The notes beneath the pieces were generated by a model. The model made no database searches, had not been told where the DNA came from, and saw only the letters and a program-made list of their open reading frames with translations. DNA of 64,000 nucleotides from Barnesiella sp. WM24 (GTDB lineage Bacteria; Bacteroidota; Bacteroidia; Bacteroidales; Muribaculaceae): positions 62,001 to 126,000 of the forward strand of contig NZ_SPPC01000011.1 in assembly GCF_004570975.1 (NCBI RefSeq), read 5' to 3'. Shown piece by piece: positions 33,058-41,700 of this stretch; the stretch's first letter is position 1; each line of letters opens with the position of its first letter. The translations under genes were made by a program, and so were the position numbers.

Positions 33058-33849
33058 TCACTCGTACAATACTTTCTGCTTTGATGCTGGCACGTAAGTT
33101 ACATCATCCCATCGTTTATGGTCAGATGATGGAAAAAGCATACAAGCAGAAGTATAGTCGTTTTCTGATGTCGCTGTGCCATTATGGTCAAAACTTACTT
33201 CAATACCATCATAATTTTCAATAATAATGTTTCCATTTTCAATGCGTACAAATTTGACTTCTTTTGCTTCGCGGAGTCGACCCTTGTACCATCGTTCGTA
33301 CCATAAAATAGTACCGGACTCGGCGGTTTTCAGCTTAGAAAGAATAGGATTCTCTGTCTGTTTATAGATATCCTGAAGTTGTTTGAGTTCCTGCTCCTTG
33401 CTGTATATTTCACATCTCAACTTGTAGTGGAGGTATGGTTTTATCTCACGGATGCGATAATCAAGATAGTCAGGATTAAACATCCTGAATGTTACTGAAA
33501 TGGAAGCAGGTAATCCGATGTTTACACCCTCTTCAGTCAGCCCATACAATATGATTTCGTCATCAAATACATGGTGTTGATACGCTGGGCTATGAATGTC
33601 GATTTGAGTATAACAAGAGCACCCATTCTCATATTTCTCCAAGTCACTTTCTACGGGTCCCCATTGTTTTAGTAAATTTCCAACCGCTGGCAAGTGATAT
33701 TCCAGATACAATTTTCGGGCATATTGATAGCCTAAAAACCACACCTCCCAAGTCTTCTGTCGTATAAGATTAAACAAAGCGCTTTTTCGGGATATTGAAT
33801 CGGTGGTTTGATGTTCTTTTACGGTGTCTAAAATTTCTTCTGGTGTCAT
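33058..33849 (-). CDS. Hypothetical protein, 263 aa
   Basis: Start most likely MTPEEILDTV (33849), since a start at 33933 would overlap the previous gene by ~60 bp. Helical first half (LFNLIRQKTWEVWFLGYQYARKLYLEYHL), beta-rich second half (YERWYKGRLREAKEVKFVRIEN, GIEVSFDHNGTA). A coiled-coil IREIKPYLHYKLRCEIYSKEQELKQLQDI lies between. No family recognised. Confidence 0.5.
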   Translation of the reverse strand: MTPEEILDTVKEHQTTDSISRKSALFNLIRQKTWEVWFLGYQYARKLYLEYHLPAVGNLLKQWGPVESDLEKYENGCSCYTQIDIHSPAYQHHVFDDEIILYGLTEEGVNIGLPASISVTFRMFNPDYLDYRIREIKPYLHYKLRCEIYSKEQELKQLQDIYKQTENPILSKLKTAESGTILWYERWYKGRLREAKEVKFVRIENGNIIIENYDGIEVSFDHNGTATSENDYTSACMLFPSSDHKRWDDVTYVPASKQKVLYE

Positions 33850-33871
33850 GCTTCTAATGGTTGTTGTGATG

Positions 33872-34318
33872 TTAATAACTAGATCCAAAGGCATCTTGCC
33901 CGGCAATCTCTCCGTCTTCCGAACAATTTTCAAAAGGCAAATAAATTCTACCTTTGTTCGGTACTTTCTTTAATGTTTCGGCTAACTTATCTCTAAGGCA
34001 GTTGTCAAGATCGAACCATTCAACATTATCTAACGCCCATTTAACGTAATTGGGATCGCTCTCGATAACATCAGAAACAAACTTGCCTTTGTGTTTCCCG
34101 AAAGTGAATTTATCTTCACGCATTATAAAGACTGGCATTTCTCTAAACACAGTATTATCTATCCCGAAACAGGCACAAGGTTGTTTATTGTCACTTTGCC
34201 AAGATTGCCAGCATTCCTTTGCCAAATCACAAAATTTACATGAATTGTGAGGACTATCCACTAACGCGTATAGTTTGCCATTCATTATTATGGCATTGTC
34301 TGGAAATACACTGCTCAT
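33872..34318 (-). CDS. Protein with ExoX-C/DUF3820-like domain
   Basis: 148 residues. N-terminal Cys motif (CKFCDLAKECW ... CACFG) followed by FTFGKHKGKFVSDVIESDPNYVKWALDN, the FGKHKGKxxxDVxxxDPxYxxW motif of exodeoxyribonuclease-X C-terminal and DUF3820 proteins. Such domains bind DNA ends. ATGA overlap with the next gene. Confidence 0.7.
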   Translation of the reverse strand: MSSVFPDNAIIMNGKLYALVDSPHNSCKFCDLAKECWQSWQSDNKQPCACFGIDNTVFREMPVFIMREDKFTFGKHKGKFVSDVIESDPNYVKWALDNVEWFDLDNCLRDKLAETLKKVPNKGRIYLPFENCSEDGEIAGQDAFGSSY

Positions 34319-34503
34319 TTCTTCTTTTGGTGTTTAAGGCGTGTTATAGCGTCCTTTTTAGAGTACGCCATAACCTTATGCCCTTTGATTGAAAATTCGC
34401 GTAACTGTCTGCTATCAACCGCTTTTATGGGTCTGTCGGAGAACTTAACTTTCGTTCTCGGAAGTCGCTCCATGAACAAAGCGTCAATGTCATATCCAAA
34501 CAT
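34315..34503 (-). CDS. Small basic protein, 62 aa
   Basis: MFGYDIDALFMERLPRTKVKFSDRPIKAVDSRQLREF then a Lys-rich tail. Shares its last base region with the next gene. Unrecognised. Confidence 0.5.
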   Translation of the reverse strand: MFGYDIDALFMERLPRTKVKFSDRPIKAVDSRQLREFSIKGHKVMAYSKKDAITRLKHQKKK

Positions 34504-34862
34504 TATGTGTTACCTCCTTTCAGCGGCGGGATGGGGAGCCATGCTTTCACAGATATTTGTTTAAAATATACAGACATTGCATATCCTCCTTGGTACTTTC
34601 CATCTATCCACGGAGCAACTTCAACGATTAGCCGATCATTTCCATGTTCAAGCAATGTAAGATGACTCCCATCCTCCGGCAGCTCCACCTTCGGGTCTTT
34701 CCACTGCGAGGCGAGGGCTTCGGCGGCTCCGGCAAGGTAGGCTTGCTGAATATCTTTGGAGTCAAAATAAGGGGCAAGGTGGTCGAGGGGGTGAGCTGGT
34801 CTACTTATAGCGCGGACAAGTTCTTTCTCGGCATACGCTTTCGCTTTTTCTTCGTTTGTCAT
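34503..34862 (-). CDS. DUF551-like protein, 119 aa
   Basis: Helical N-terminus (EKAKAYAEKELVRAIS), a second helix (QQAYLAGAAEALASQW) and a terminal segment KAWLPIPPLKG. The W-x-x-x-x-x-L-P-E ... W-L-P-I-P-P-L pattern is the DUF551 hallmark. Common in phages, function unknown. Confidence 0.7.
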   Translation of the reverse strand: MTNEEKAKAYAEKELVRAISRPAHPLDHLAPYFDSKDIQQAYLAGAAEALASQWKDPKVELPEDGSHLTLLEHGNDRLIVEVAPWIDGKYQGGYAMSVYFKQISVKAWLPIPPLKGGNT

Positions 34863-35254
34863 AGCCTGTTGAGTTTATAGTTGTTGGCGTTCAGCCATTC
34901 GATTGCCTGAACGCATACTTCGATGATGTCGGTGGAGTATATGCACATCAAGTTGTGGCATTCATCATATATGCAGTACTGATAGTCTATTTGCCAACCA
35001 CTCATGAAGGGATAGATTAGCAGTCCATATTTTTGCACCTCATCATAAGGGCTTTCATCTACTTTTATCTCTTTCGGAAGAAGTCCGAGCAACGCCGATA
35101 AAGACCACACAAGCGTCTCTTTTGTCTCGTCAACTGGGAAATCTTGCGTCCTATTCAAAAGATTTCCCAAACGTGTTTCAATCATATCCGCCGTCTCGGG
35201 GTCAACTCCGCATTCAAGCAGCCGGCGGGACTGCGAGCAACAGGTTGCTATCAT
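34859..35254 (-). CDS. Hypothetical protein, 131 aa
   Basis: MIATCCSQSRRLLECGVDPETADMI, a helical bundle with SLSALLGLLPKEIK, and a C-terminal beta-alpha segment with SGWQIDYQYCIY and VQAIEWLNANNYKLNRL. Unrecognised. ATGA overlap with neighbours. Confidence 0.6.
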   Translation of the reverse strand: MIATCCSQSRRLLECGVDPETADMIETRLGNLLNRTQDFPVDETKETLVWSLSALLGLLPKEIKVDESPYDEVQKYGLLIYPFMSGWQIDYQYCIYDECHNLMCIYSTDIIEVCVQAIEWLNANNYKLNRL

Positions 35255-35565
35255 GGTTTATTTGAGTTGTTGTTTATTGTTATCGATGGATATGTATGTT
35301 TTGTTAATGACAATATCGTTATTGCGCTTTTACACCGTTCTATATTGCCCTCAAAATATCGTGTTGCAAGAATTGTGTATGCAATTTCAAAAATGTTCTT
35401 TTTTCTCCAAGGGAATGTATATACGTAATCTCGCCCATTTTTTTGAGACTCATGTGTAAACATATAGTACTTCTGATTTCGGGCATAGTTGATAGTACAA
35501 CCGTACGTCCTCAGATTTAACTTTATTCTCTTAGATTTTTTCATTTCACTTGGGCTTAGACACAC
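35251..35565 (-). CDS. Hypothetical protein, 104 aa
   Basis: Basic, Tyr-rich: KKSKRIKLNLRTYGCTINYARNQKYYMFTHESQ and NIFEIAYTILATRYFEGNIE. May bind nucleic acid because of the charge. Unrecognised. Confidence 0.5.
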   Translation of the reverse strand: MCLSPSEMKKSKRIKLNLRTYGCTINYARNQKYYMFTHESQKNGRDYVYTFPWRKKNIFEIAYTILATRYFEGNIERCKSAITILSLTKHTYPSITINNNSNKP

Positions 35566-35574
35566 ATTGTTAAT

Positions 35575-35952
35575 TTAGAATGTTATTACTGCTAAAACTG
35601 GAGCCGAAGAGAGTCGATATCCACGAGAGGCTGCTTCGCACGCCATCGTCTCGTTATCTGTGACTTTGAGGTTTATGAGGATTTCCCGACGTTCATCGTT
35701 GGTAAATTCGGGCGTGCAGAAGATGTCCGACACGTCGTTGAATGTGCTTTCGTTGTTCACCATAACGATGCTGTTGAAAGGTGTCTCATAGAGGAAAGCC
35801 ACGATTTTCACTGTTGTCTTTTGGACACGCTCTGCGTACTGGATTGCGGCTCTGACAAAGCGTTTCATTAGATAGTATTTCTTCTCTCGCGCATTGGTAT
35901 GAACACACCCAGGAGCCAGACCAATTTCCATAAGTTCTGCTGTTGCTGACAT
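35575..35952 (-). CDS. Hypothetical protein, 125 aa
   Basis: MSATAELMEIGLAPGCVHTN with a basic helix (REKKYYLMKRFVRAAIQYAERV), then beta strands (TVKIVAFLYETPFNSIVMVNN). Unrecognised; packed between neighbouring genes. Confidence 0.55.
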   Translation of the reverse strand: MSATAELMEIGLAPGCVHTNAREKKYYLMKRFVRAAIQYAERVQKTTVKIVAFLYETPFNSIVMVNNESTFNDVSDIFCTPEFTNDERREILINLKVTDNETMACEAASRGYRLSSAPVLAVITF

Positions 35953-35970
35953 TTTATTTTGAGTTGAGGG

Positions 35971-36327
35971 TTACCATTGGTGATTGCCAAGTTCTCTGGT
36001 GACAATGAACTTATTCGGCTTGTCTTCTGACATAGGGTTAGTGCTCATTTCTACGAGCGATACACAACCATGAGCGTCCATTACGCGCTGGTCGTATTTC
36101 CACGTTTCATAATCGTGTCGGGCCTCTTCGTAATCGTCGTAGAGTTCCTCTTCGTCGATGTCTGCGTGTATTGCCAGCACTTTCAGTCGATAAATTTTGT
36201 TGGGAGCATACTCAAAGTGTCCTAAATCTCTTGCCATATTGTGGTGATTATTTTTGATTGGGAATATCTTATTTGCGTGATTAGTGATCCGTTTCAGGGT
36301 GTCTATAGGTTTCTTATGTATAGTCAT
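35971..36327 (-). CDS. Hypothetical protein, 118 aa, start ambiguous
   Basis: Start at 36327 forms an ATGA overlap with the previous gene. The alternative start MARDLGHFEYAPNKIYRL (36237) is preceded by GCAAATAAGAT-n-AATCAAAA, the leader seen in the promoter elements, so the first 30 codons may be a leader that happens to be open. The protein is acidic (DIDEEELYDDYEEARHDYE). Confidence 0.55.
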   Translation of the reverse strand: MTIHKKPIDTLKRITNHANKIFPIKNNHHNMARDLGHFEYAPNKIYRLKVLAIHADIDEEELYDDYEEARHDYETWKYDQRVMDAHGCVSLVEMSTNPMSEDKPNKFIVTRELGNHQW

Positions 36328-36737
36328 AACTTCAGGAATCTCTCAAAGCGAGTACCTACTTCTGTCATAACCATCGGCCACCCGTATAGAGCCACTAGCA
36401 GTATCTTCATGCCGACTTGAGGGATATAACCATCTGCACCCCCAACTTCTGCGTAGATGTTGGGGTACATTTTGGCATACTCAAAAGCTGCCTTTAACAA
36501 TTTGTCTTTGCTTAACTGTAAGACTCTCCCGTTCTCAATGTCGGTAAAGAATAAATCCCTGCCGTCAAATAGACCTTCGGCTGTTGCTTCGTAGTAAGGG
36601 TCGGCCTCTATGGGATTCCCTATAGCCAACATTTGGCCGAGGTCGAACTGATAACCATAGTCCAAAGCACTCGTAATGAGAGATTGTAACTCCTGACAGT
36701 CTATTACCGGCATGTCAGTCAACTGTTCCGTTGCCAT
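36324..36737 (-). CDS. Hypothetical protein, 137 aa
   Basis: MATEQLTDMPVIDCQELQSLITSAL, then helices with YGYQFDLGQMLAIGNPIE and a C-terminal KILLVALYGWPMVMTEVG strand. Overlaps the previous gene by 23 bp. Unrecognised. Confidence 0.55.
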   Translation of the reverse strand: MATEQLTDMPVIDCQELQSLITSALDYGYQFDLGQMLAIGNPIEADPYYEATAEGLFDGRDLFFTDIENGRVLQLSKDKLLKAAFEYAKMYPNIYAEVGGADGYIPQVGMKILLVALYGWPMVMTEVGTRFERFLKL

Positions 36738-36999
36738 AGTACATATCGAATCGTTTCATTTCAGAAAGAGAGCGATACCACTCGTCGTATTCTGCCTTGA
36801 CAGCATTGTCAGCAAACTTGAAATAGCAGCCGTTGCAGTATCGGTACGTTCTATTTGCGTTGTAGAAGTTCTCGAACAGCTCCTCTTTTGTGGAGGCTTC
36901 CATCGTGATTTCCTCCTCTATGGCAAAATCCCAATATTTGAGGACTTTCGCCTTGTAAGCTCTGGATGTCCCTACGGGAGTTCCGGTTGTTTTCTCCAT
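36715..36999 (-). CDS. First gene of element-C operon, 94 aa
   Basis: MEKTTGTPVGTSRAYKAKVLK, then a mainly helical protein with FYNANRTYRYCNGCYFKF, which holds a CxxC pair, and WYRSLSEMKRFD. Starts the long operon 36999-28877. Unrecognised. Confidence 0.55.
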   Translation of the reverse strand: MEKTTGTPVGTSRAYKAKVLKYWDFAIEEEITMEASTKEELFENFYNANRTYRYCNGCYFKFADNAVKAEYDEWYRSLSEMKRFDMYYGNGTVD

Positions 37000-37108
37000 T
37001 CAGCGGTTGGTTTTTTGATTATTTTTATCCTATTTGCATACGCAAAGATAATCAAAAATAATCATTTATGCAAGTTTTAGAGGGTTTATTTTAATCATAT
37101 CTGCAATT
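37000..37108 (-). promoter_or_regulatory. Promoter/operator element C
   Basis: -7 box TATCTTTG (37050-37043, minus) within the arms TTGCATAAATG / GTATGCAA; an upstream TTGCAGATATGATTAAAATAA block and the leader GCAAATAGGAT...AATCAAAA. Very similar to element D. It lies back to back with the plus-strand promoter at 37145. Confidence 0.8.
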
Positions 37109-37119
37109 TTTCAATGACA

Positions 37120-37152
37120 TTTAGGCCGTTTCGGATATTATTTGTATCTTTG
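37120..37152 (+). promoter_or_regulatory. Plus-strand promoter for the 37403-38445 cassette
   Basis: TATCTTTG at 37145-37152 matches TAnnTTTG exactly, with TTTA (37120-37123) 21 nt upstream as a -33 box. Transcription would start about 37158, just before the structured leader. Confidence 0.7.
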
Positions 37153-37202
37153 CACCTAAGTTGATAACTTGACAAGAGAGTCAGTAATACAACAGACATA
37201 CA

Positions 37203-37365
37203 ATAGCCTAATCGTCGTCGAACTACCACCTTGATAACTCCAGGCTATCGAAAGTTTACCCACTGGGCATTGTGGCTCTGTGTGCATATACGCGCAGGAC
37301 ACGACCTATTGGGTAAACGGCTGTGGTAGGCCGGACGACGTTAGGCTGCTGTCCTGCGTCTTTTT
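37203..37365 (+). ncRNA. Structured, pseudoknot-capable leader RNA
   Basis: Three strong long-range pairings are seen. (1) 37207-37229 with 37323-37345: 5 + 7 + 7 bp with one bulged base (37212) and an internal loop (37220-37222 vs 37330-37333). (2) GTTTACCCA (37254-37262) with TGGGTAAAC (37310-37318), nested inside (1). (3) CGCAGGACA (37293-37301) with TGTCCTGCG (37350-37358), which crosses both, giving a pseudoknot or an alternative fold; it is followed by TTTTT (37361-37365), as in an attenuator. A small hairpin TGTGTG/CGCGCA lies inside. The RNA ends 38 nt before the first gene. Confidence 0.65.
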
Positions 37366-37402
37366 GTGGGTAGTTGCCAATAATGAGCAAATATGAAGTA
37401 CA

Positions 37403-37888
37403 ATGGTAACTATCAAGCATAACATCGACGAAATTCAATTCAAATATCTTTGGGCTAAGTATGTAAAGGGTTCCAATCTCGATCGACACTGCGCCCAATG
37501 CGTTCCGGGCAAGTTCAGCAAGAAGTTCTCCGGAGCCTGGAACAGCAATCTTCTTCAGCAGCCGGTTTTGAAAATGGATGAGGTCGCTGACGGAGAGTAT
37601 CAGGCAATATATTTTTGCGGAGTATTTAAAAAAGGGTTCTCCACCAAGAAAAACTATCCTCATAACTTACACCTTGCGGTCATTCCTGAAGAGGGCCGAA
37701 GTGACGTCTTTGATTTCGAGAATTGGCATATTGAGATTGAAGGCGGATATATTTCACGCATCCCTGCTGAAGAGGAACTTGACGATAGATTCTTCAATGC
37801 TCCATACGACTATCACTATTACACCTGTCGAATATTCAGGTGGATGGTGGGCTTCTTTTACCCCGAACTTCTAAAACCTACTATATGA
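37403..37888 (+). CDS. Unknown protein, paralogue of 51419-51889
   Basis: 161 residues. Contains the motif KYVKGSNLDRHCAQCVPGKFSKKF and later IYFCGVFKKGFS. The same pattern, KYL/YVYGVDLNTHCMKCLLGHNDKRV ... FYYLCGVDKDF, is in the minus-strand protein at 51419, so the two are diverged paralogues with a conserved H-C-x2-C. The protein ends with an aromatic helix (YTCRIFRWMVGFFYP). First gene of a plus-strand cassette with its own promoter and structured leader. Function unknown. Confidence 0.7.
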   Translation: MVTIKHNIDEIQFKYLWAKYVKGSNLDRHCAQCVPGKFSKKFSGAWNSNLLQQPVLKMDEVADGEYQAIYFCGVFKKGFSTKKNYPHNLHLAVIPEEGRSDVFDFENWHIEIEGGYISRIPAEEELDDRFFNAPYDYHYYTCRIFRWMVGFFYPELLKPTI

Positions 37889-38445
37889 AACAAATTATCT
37901 TTACGCTCTTGTGTATGATTATCACGACTTCGGCGTATGCGCAGAAGATATTGAGCGATGACACAACCAATGGCACACGTTCGATTATTACGAGCAAAGA
38001 AAATGTAAAGTCCGGCAACGACCGCATTGTAGTTTATGCCGGCGTAAACCTCATGCAGTCCGGCGACACTCCGACGTACTTTCTGTCTCTCAAGCTGTCC
38101 GCGATGAAACATATGGTTATCAGCAAAGACGGGCGTATAATGCTCAAAGATTCCGAGGGCAATGTTGTTACGCTCACTACATCCCAAGGCAGCTACGGGT
38201 CGGATATGAAGAACGTAGGCGGTTTCAACTTATACGAAATCAATGTTGACTATCCAATCTCCTACGAACAGTTGCAACAGCTCGCTAAGGGAGTTGCCAA
38301 GATTCGTATTGAACTTGATAACGATGAGCCATTCAACAAAGAGTACAAGAAAGACAAGATTGGCAAGGTTCTCACGACCGATTTAAGCCTTATTGCCGGC
38401 GCGCTCGGCACTGACAAAAAGGCTTCTTTCTCGGAAGGGTTCTGA
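37885..38445 (+). CDS. Secreted protein, 186 aa, with signal peptide
   Basis: Start at MKQIIFTLLCMIITTSAYAQ, a clear type I signal peptide with an AYAQ cleavage site. The rest is beta-rich (DRIVVYAGVNLMQSG, HMVISKDGRIMLKDSEGNVVT, FNLYEINVDYPISYEQL). ATGA overlap with the 37403 gene (stop TGA) shows translational coupling. A periplasmic/envelope protein made by a phage suggests an exclusion or host-altering role (a 'moron'); unrecognised. Confidence 0.75.
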   Translation: MKQIIFTLLCMIITTSAYAQKILSDDTTNGTRSIITSKENVKSGNDRIVVYAGVNLMQSGDTPTYFLSLKLSAMKHMVISKDGRIMLKDSEGNVVTLTTSQGSYGSDMKNVGGFNLYEINVDYPISYEQLQQLAKGVAKIRIELDNDEPFNKEYKKDKIGKVLTTDLSLIAGALGTDKKASFSEGF

Positions 38446-38454
38446 GAGTAATTG

Positions 38455-38479
38455 GGTCGACGGTTATATACCGCCGGCC
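38455..38479. terminator. Convergent hairpin between cassette and tail operon
   Basis: GGTCGACGG pairs with CCGCCGGCC (9 bp with one G-U and one A-C mismatch) around TTATATA. It lies between the plus-strand stop (38445) and the minus-strand stop (38484), the place for a bidirectional terminator. No T-run. Confidence 0.5.
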
Positions 38480-38483
38480 CTAA

Positions 38484-38717
38484 CTATATGCTGACGGTTG
38501 TGCGAAAATGGTCGACAATATTATATATGGTCCGCTGGGACTTTGCATACTTGTCTGCAAGGACGCATACACAATAGACCGTCTTGTGGTTCTGTTTTTT
38601 CATGGCGCAAAACTCTTCATAAATCTGGAGATTGTCGATGTCGTTCACACTAATCTGATTGTTTTTCAAGATTTGTAGAAGGCTTTCGTTGCTTTTGATT
38701 AGTTCGTAGCAGTTCAT
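38484..38717 (-). CDS. Small HTH-like protein, 77 aa
   Basis: C-terminal half VCVLADKYAKSQRTIYNIVDHF fits a helix-turn-helix. The N-terminus is a helical pair (LIKSNESLLQILKNNQI ... NLQIYEEFCAMKKQNHK). Last gene of the tail operon, 6 bp after the tape measure gene's stop. Possible regulator. Confidence 0.55.
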   Translation of the reverse strand: MNCYELIKSNESLLQILKNNQISVNDIDNLQIYEEFCAMKKQNHKTVYCVCVLADKYAKSQRTIYNIVDHFRTTVSI

Positions 38718-38722
38718 ATCTA

Positions 38723-41700
38723 TCAGAAATTATCTAAGTTTTCAATCATATCCACTCTTTCCTGGGCCTCGGTGATTTCTACCACCGATACCACGGGTTT
38801 AATCTCTCTGGCGGCTCTCTCGAAGGAGTCGGTCATCATTTCAGCACTGTCGACACTCTCGTAAGAGTTGGCTACCTGAATGGGAACGCCGGCACCTATG
38901 CTATTCATAGCAGCTAGCAGTGGCTCGAACATTCTCGTAGCGCGCGCTGTCATTACATACTCCCCATTGGAGAGCATTGCAGGTATGCTGTCGCTCGTTC
39001 CGGAGCCCGGTCCATTAACCTTACCACCGGTTGCAAACTTCGCGCTTTTGACAGTCGAAATCGCAGTTGCGACATTCGCGAGCACCGTGGCTACAGTGGT
39101 GGCTATTGCCGCAAGGTTCGCAGGGAACGGTAGGGCCGATGCGCTTGCGATACCTGAAGATATGGCTCGGCCGGTGTCGATAGCGATTTGAGCAAGGGTG
39201 ATAACCTTTGCCATCTTAGCAAATGCTGAGTTTTCTTCGCCGAGGGTTTCGAGGAGACCTACAAGCCCATTAGTGACGGCTCGTACGGCCTGCTGTTTGG
39301 CTTGCTCGTTCTTAACATACGCATCATTGATGGCGACCTGCTTGTTTAACCATTCCTGCTTGGCGGCGTTTTGCTCGGCAAGCCATTCCGCGTCAGTCTG
39401 AGTCGATAGTTGACCGCGCTCGATCAGGGCTTCGTAAGCTTTTTGCGCACTTTCCTCTTCAAGCCGGAGTTTTTCAGCTTCAAAACCACCGATGGATTCA
39501 AGCTTACGTTGCCGATCAGCTTCCATTTCTGTGTCAGTCATCACACGGATGCCTTCACGATGTAGTTGCTTTTCTGTTTCGGCAATATCGAGCTGTGCTA
39601 TTTCGTTCTGTAAAACTTGCTTTTGCCTTTCTATATTGAGGGTTCTGTATTCCTCATCAGCAGCTTCTCGCTCTTTACGGTACTTATCGCGAATTGCAGC
39701 TAAGGCTTCCTGCCTCTCGGTCTCATTCTCGTAGTCCTTTTCAGCTTGGGCGAGGTCGAGTTTTTCTTTCTGGTCTATGGAAGCAAGTTTCAGCTCGAGT
39801 TCCTGCTTGGTGCCTTCTTCAACAGCAGATAATTTCAGTTCGATTAGCTTGCTGTCGTGCTCGACTTGTTTTTTGATTTCTTCGGCATCAAATTCAGCAA
39901 GAGCATTAGCTTTCTGCTTCTCGATTGAAGATATAATGCTGAGTATGGCTTCCCGGCTTTTCTCTGTAAGAGTTTTATCTTCGGCAAGTTTCTTCTTGTA
40001 ATCTTCAATCTGTCGGTCATATGACAACACCAACTGTTTACGGCGAGTTGCGGCTGCTTGAACGGTTATTTTAAGAAGCTCATCTTCTGCTTTTCGTAAC
40101 AGTTCTGCCTCAGTCTTCGCCGGATCTGTGGTTGCAGATTTCGACGATGTCGACTTGGGCGTATTTTTTTTAGGTGTATTTCCGCTTTCTCCGGATTGAG
40201 AGTCTGTTACCGAAGCAGCCGCAGTAGATGTTTTAATCTCAACTTTTTCTAATTTCTTATCCATTTGCGCCCATGCCTCTTTAGTATTCTCAACTGTTTC
40301 ATTGGCGATAGCACTAACTGCTTTTCGAGTAGCACTGCGGAATTGATCCCAACCGGCACTTACATCGTCCCAATTTAAGGTTAATGCCCCTTTTATGATT
40401 TTCGCGAGACCCATAATTTCATCGGCGATAAGACCGCATATGTTCTTAATTACAGACCATGCGGTTTTGAACTGGAGCGTGATTGATGCCACCCCAGCTC
40501 GAACGACGATAGAATTATTATATAGGTCGATGAACCAATTTACAACTTCTATTAGCCCCTTGACAATCGCAGTTATTCCTTGTGTGACAAATAATTTAGC
40601 ATTGGCTGTCATTGTTTCAAAGGTACCTCCAGTTGTATCGAATAGAGCAGAAAGCGCGGCGTTCAATTCCGTCTGAGCCTGCACCTGCTCTTCCTGAATC
40701 TGTGCAACAATGCCTTGTTTTTCCACACATTCGTCGAGGTTGGTGTTGAGGTCGGCAATCGTTCCAATCATTTTAGCCCCGGCCTCTACGCCCTGCTGTC
40801 CAAATACATTCTTCAGCGTCTCGCCAACTACCTGTGAATCGGCGGGCATGTCTTTGAGTTTTCCGGCAACTTCCTGAAGCACGTCGAATGTAGTCTTAGA
40901 GCCGTCTGATATATCTTTCTGCACCTGCTTAGCGTTGATACCAATGGCTTTCAAAGAATCTGCGGTAGCCGTCGACATTTCACGAATGCGCTCGTTACCT
41001 TCTTTGAGAGATTCCAAACCTTTATCGCCCCAAAGACCAGTAGAAGTCTGCGAGACAATTGCCATATATTGCTTAGCCGACATTCCCATTTCGTTGAATG
41101 CGGCGGGCATCTTCTGAAGTTTGTCAAGCATGTCACCACCGATGTTTCCACCGGCTTCATAGCCTTCTTTTATAGTATCAAGTGCTTCCTGCCACGATAT
41201 GCCAAACTGCGCCACCAGAACGTCTGCGGTAGCCAGGACGTCTTGAAAATCGTCTCCGAATACGTCGCATATAGCTGTCACTTGGTCTCGATAAGCCCTC
41301 ATGTCATCACCTGCCAGCCCTGTGAACTGTTTTGTTAGTCGACTGGCTTCCTCAAGTCCTTTGTTGTAGTCATACCACGCCTTTGCAAGCATGACAGTAC
41401 CGGCAAGACCTAAAAAGGCTAAAACATACGGATTGGAGAGCAGACCGAGTAGGGTTTTCCATAAGGCTTTGGCCTTTACATTTAGACCTTCCATTACGGA
41501 CCCCGCTGAGTTTCTAGAAAGAGCCTCAAGGGAACTGCCAAATTTTGTATTTATTCCTACAAGTTCTCCGAGGGAATCAACAAGACCGGTACTCTGGTCC
41601 TCATGTTCTTGTATGACGGCATTGTTTTCTTCAATCTTCTTGTTGAGGGTTTCGATTGCGTCGGCCGCGCCTTCCGCAGACGGGTCTATGCTAGCGAGGG

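Noticed and set aside
37203-37888. Type III toxin-antitoxin (ToxI RNA plus ToxN)
   Set aside because: An RNA with pseudoknot, T-run and ~160-aa gene looks similar in layout, but the RNA is not a tandem repeat and the protein has no ToxN-like sequence and a paralogue elsewhere in the phage.
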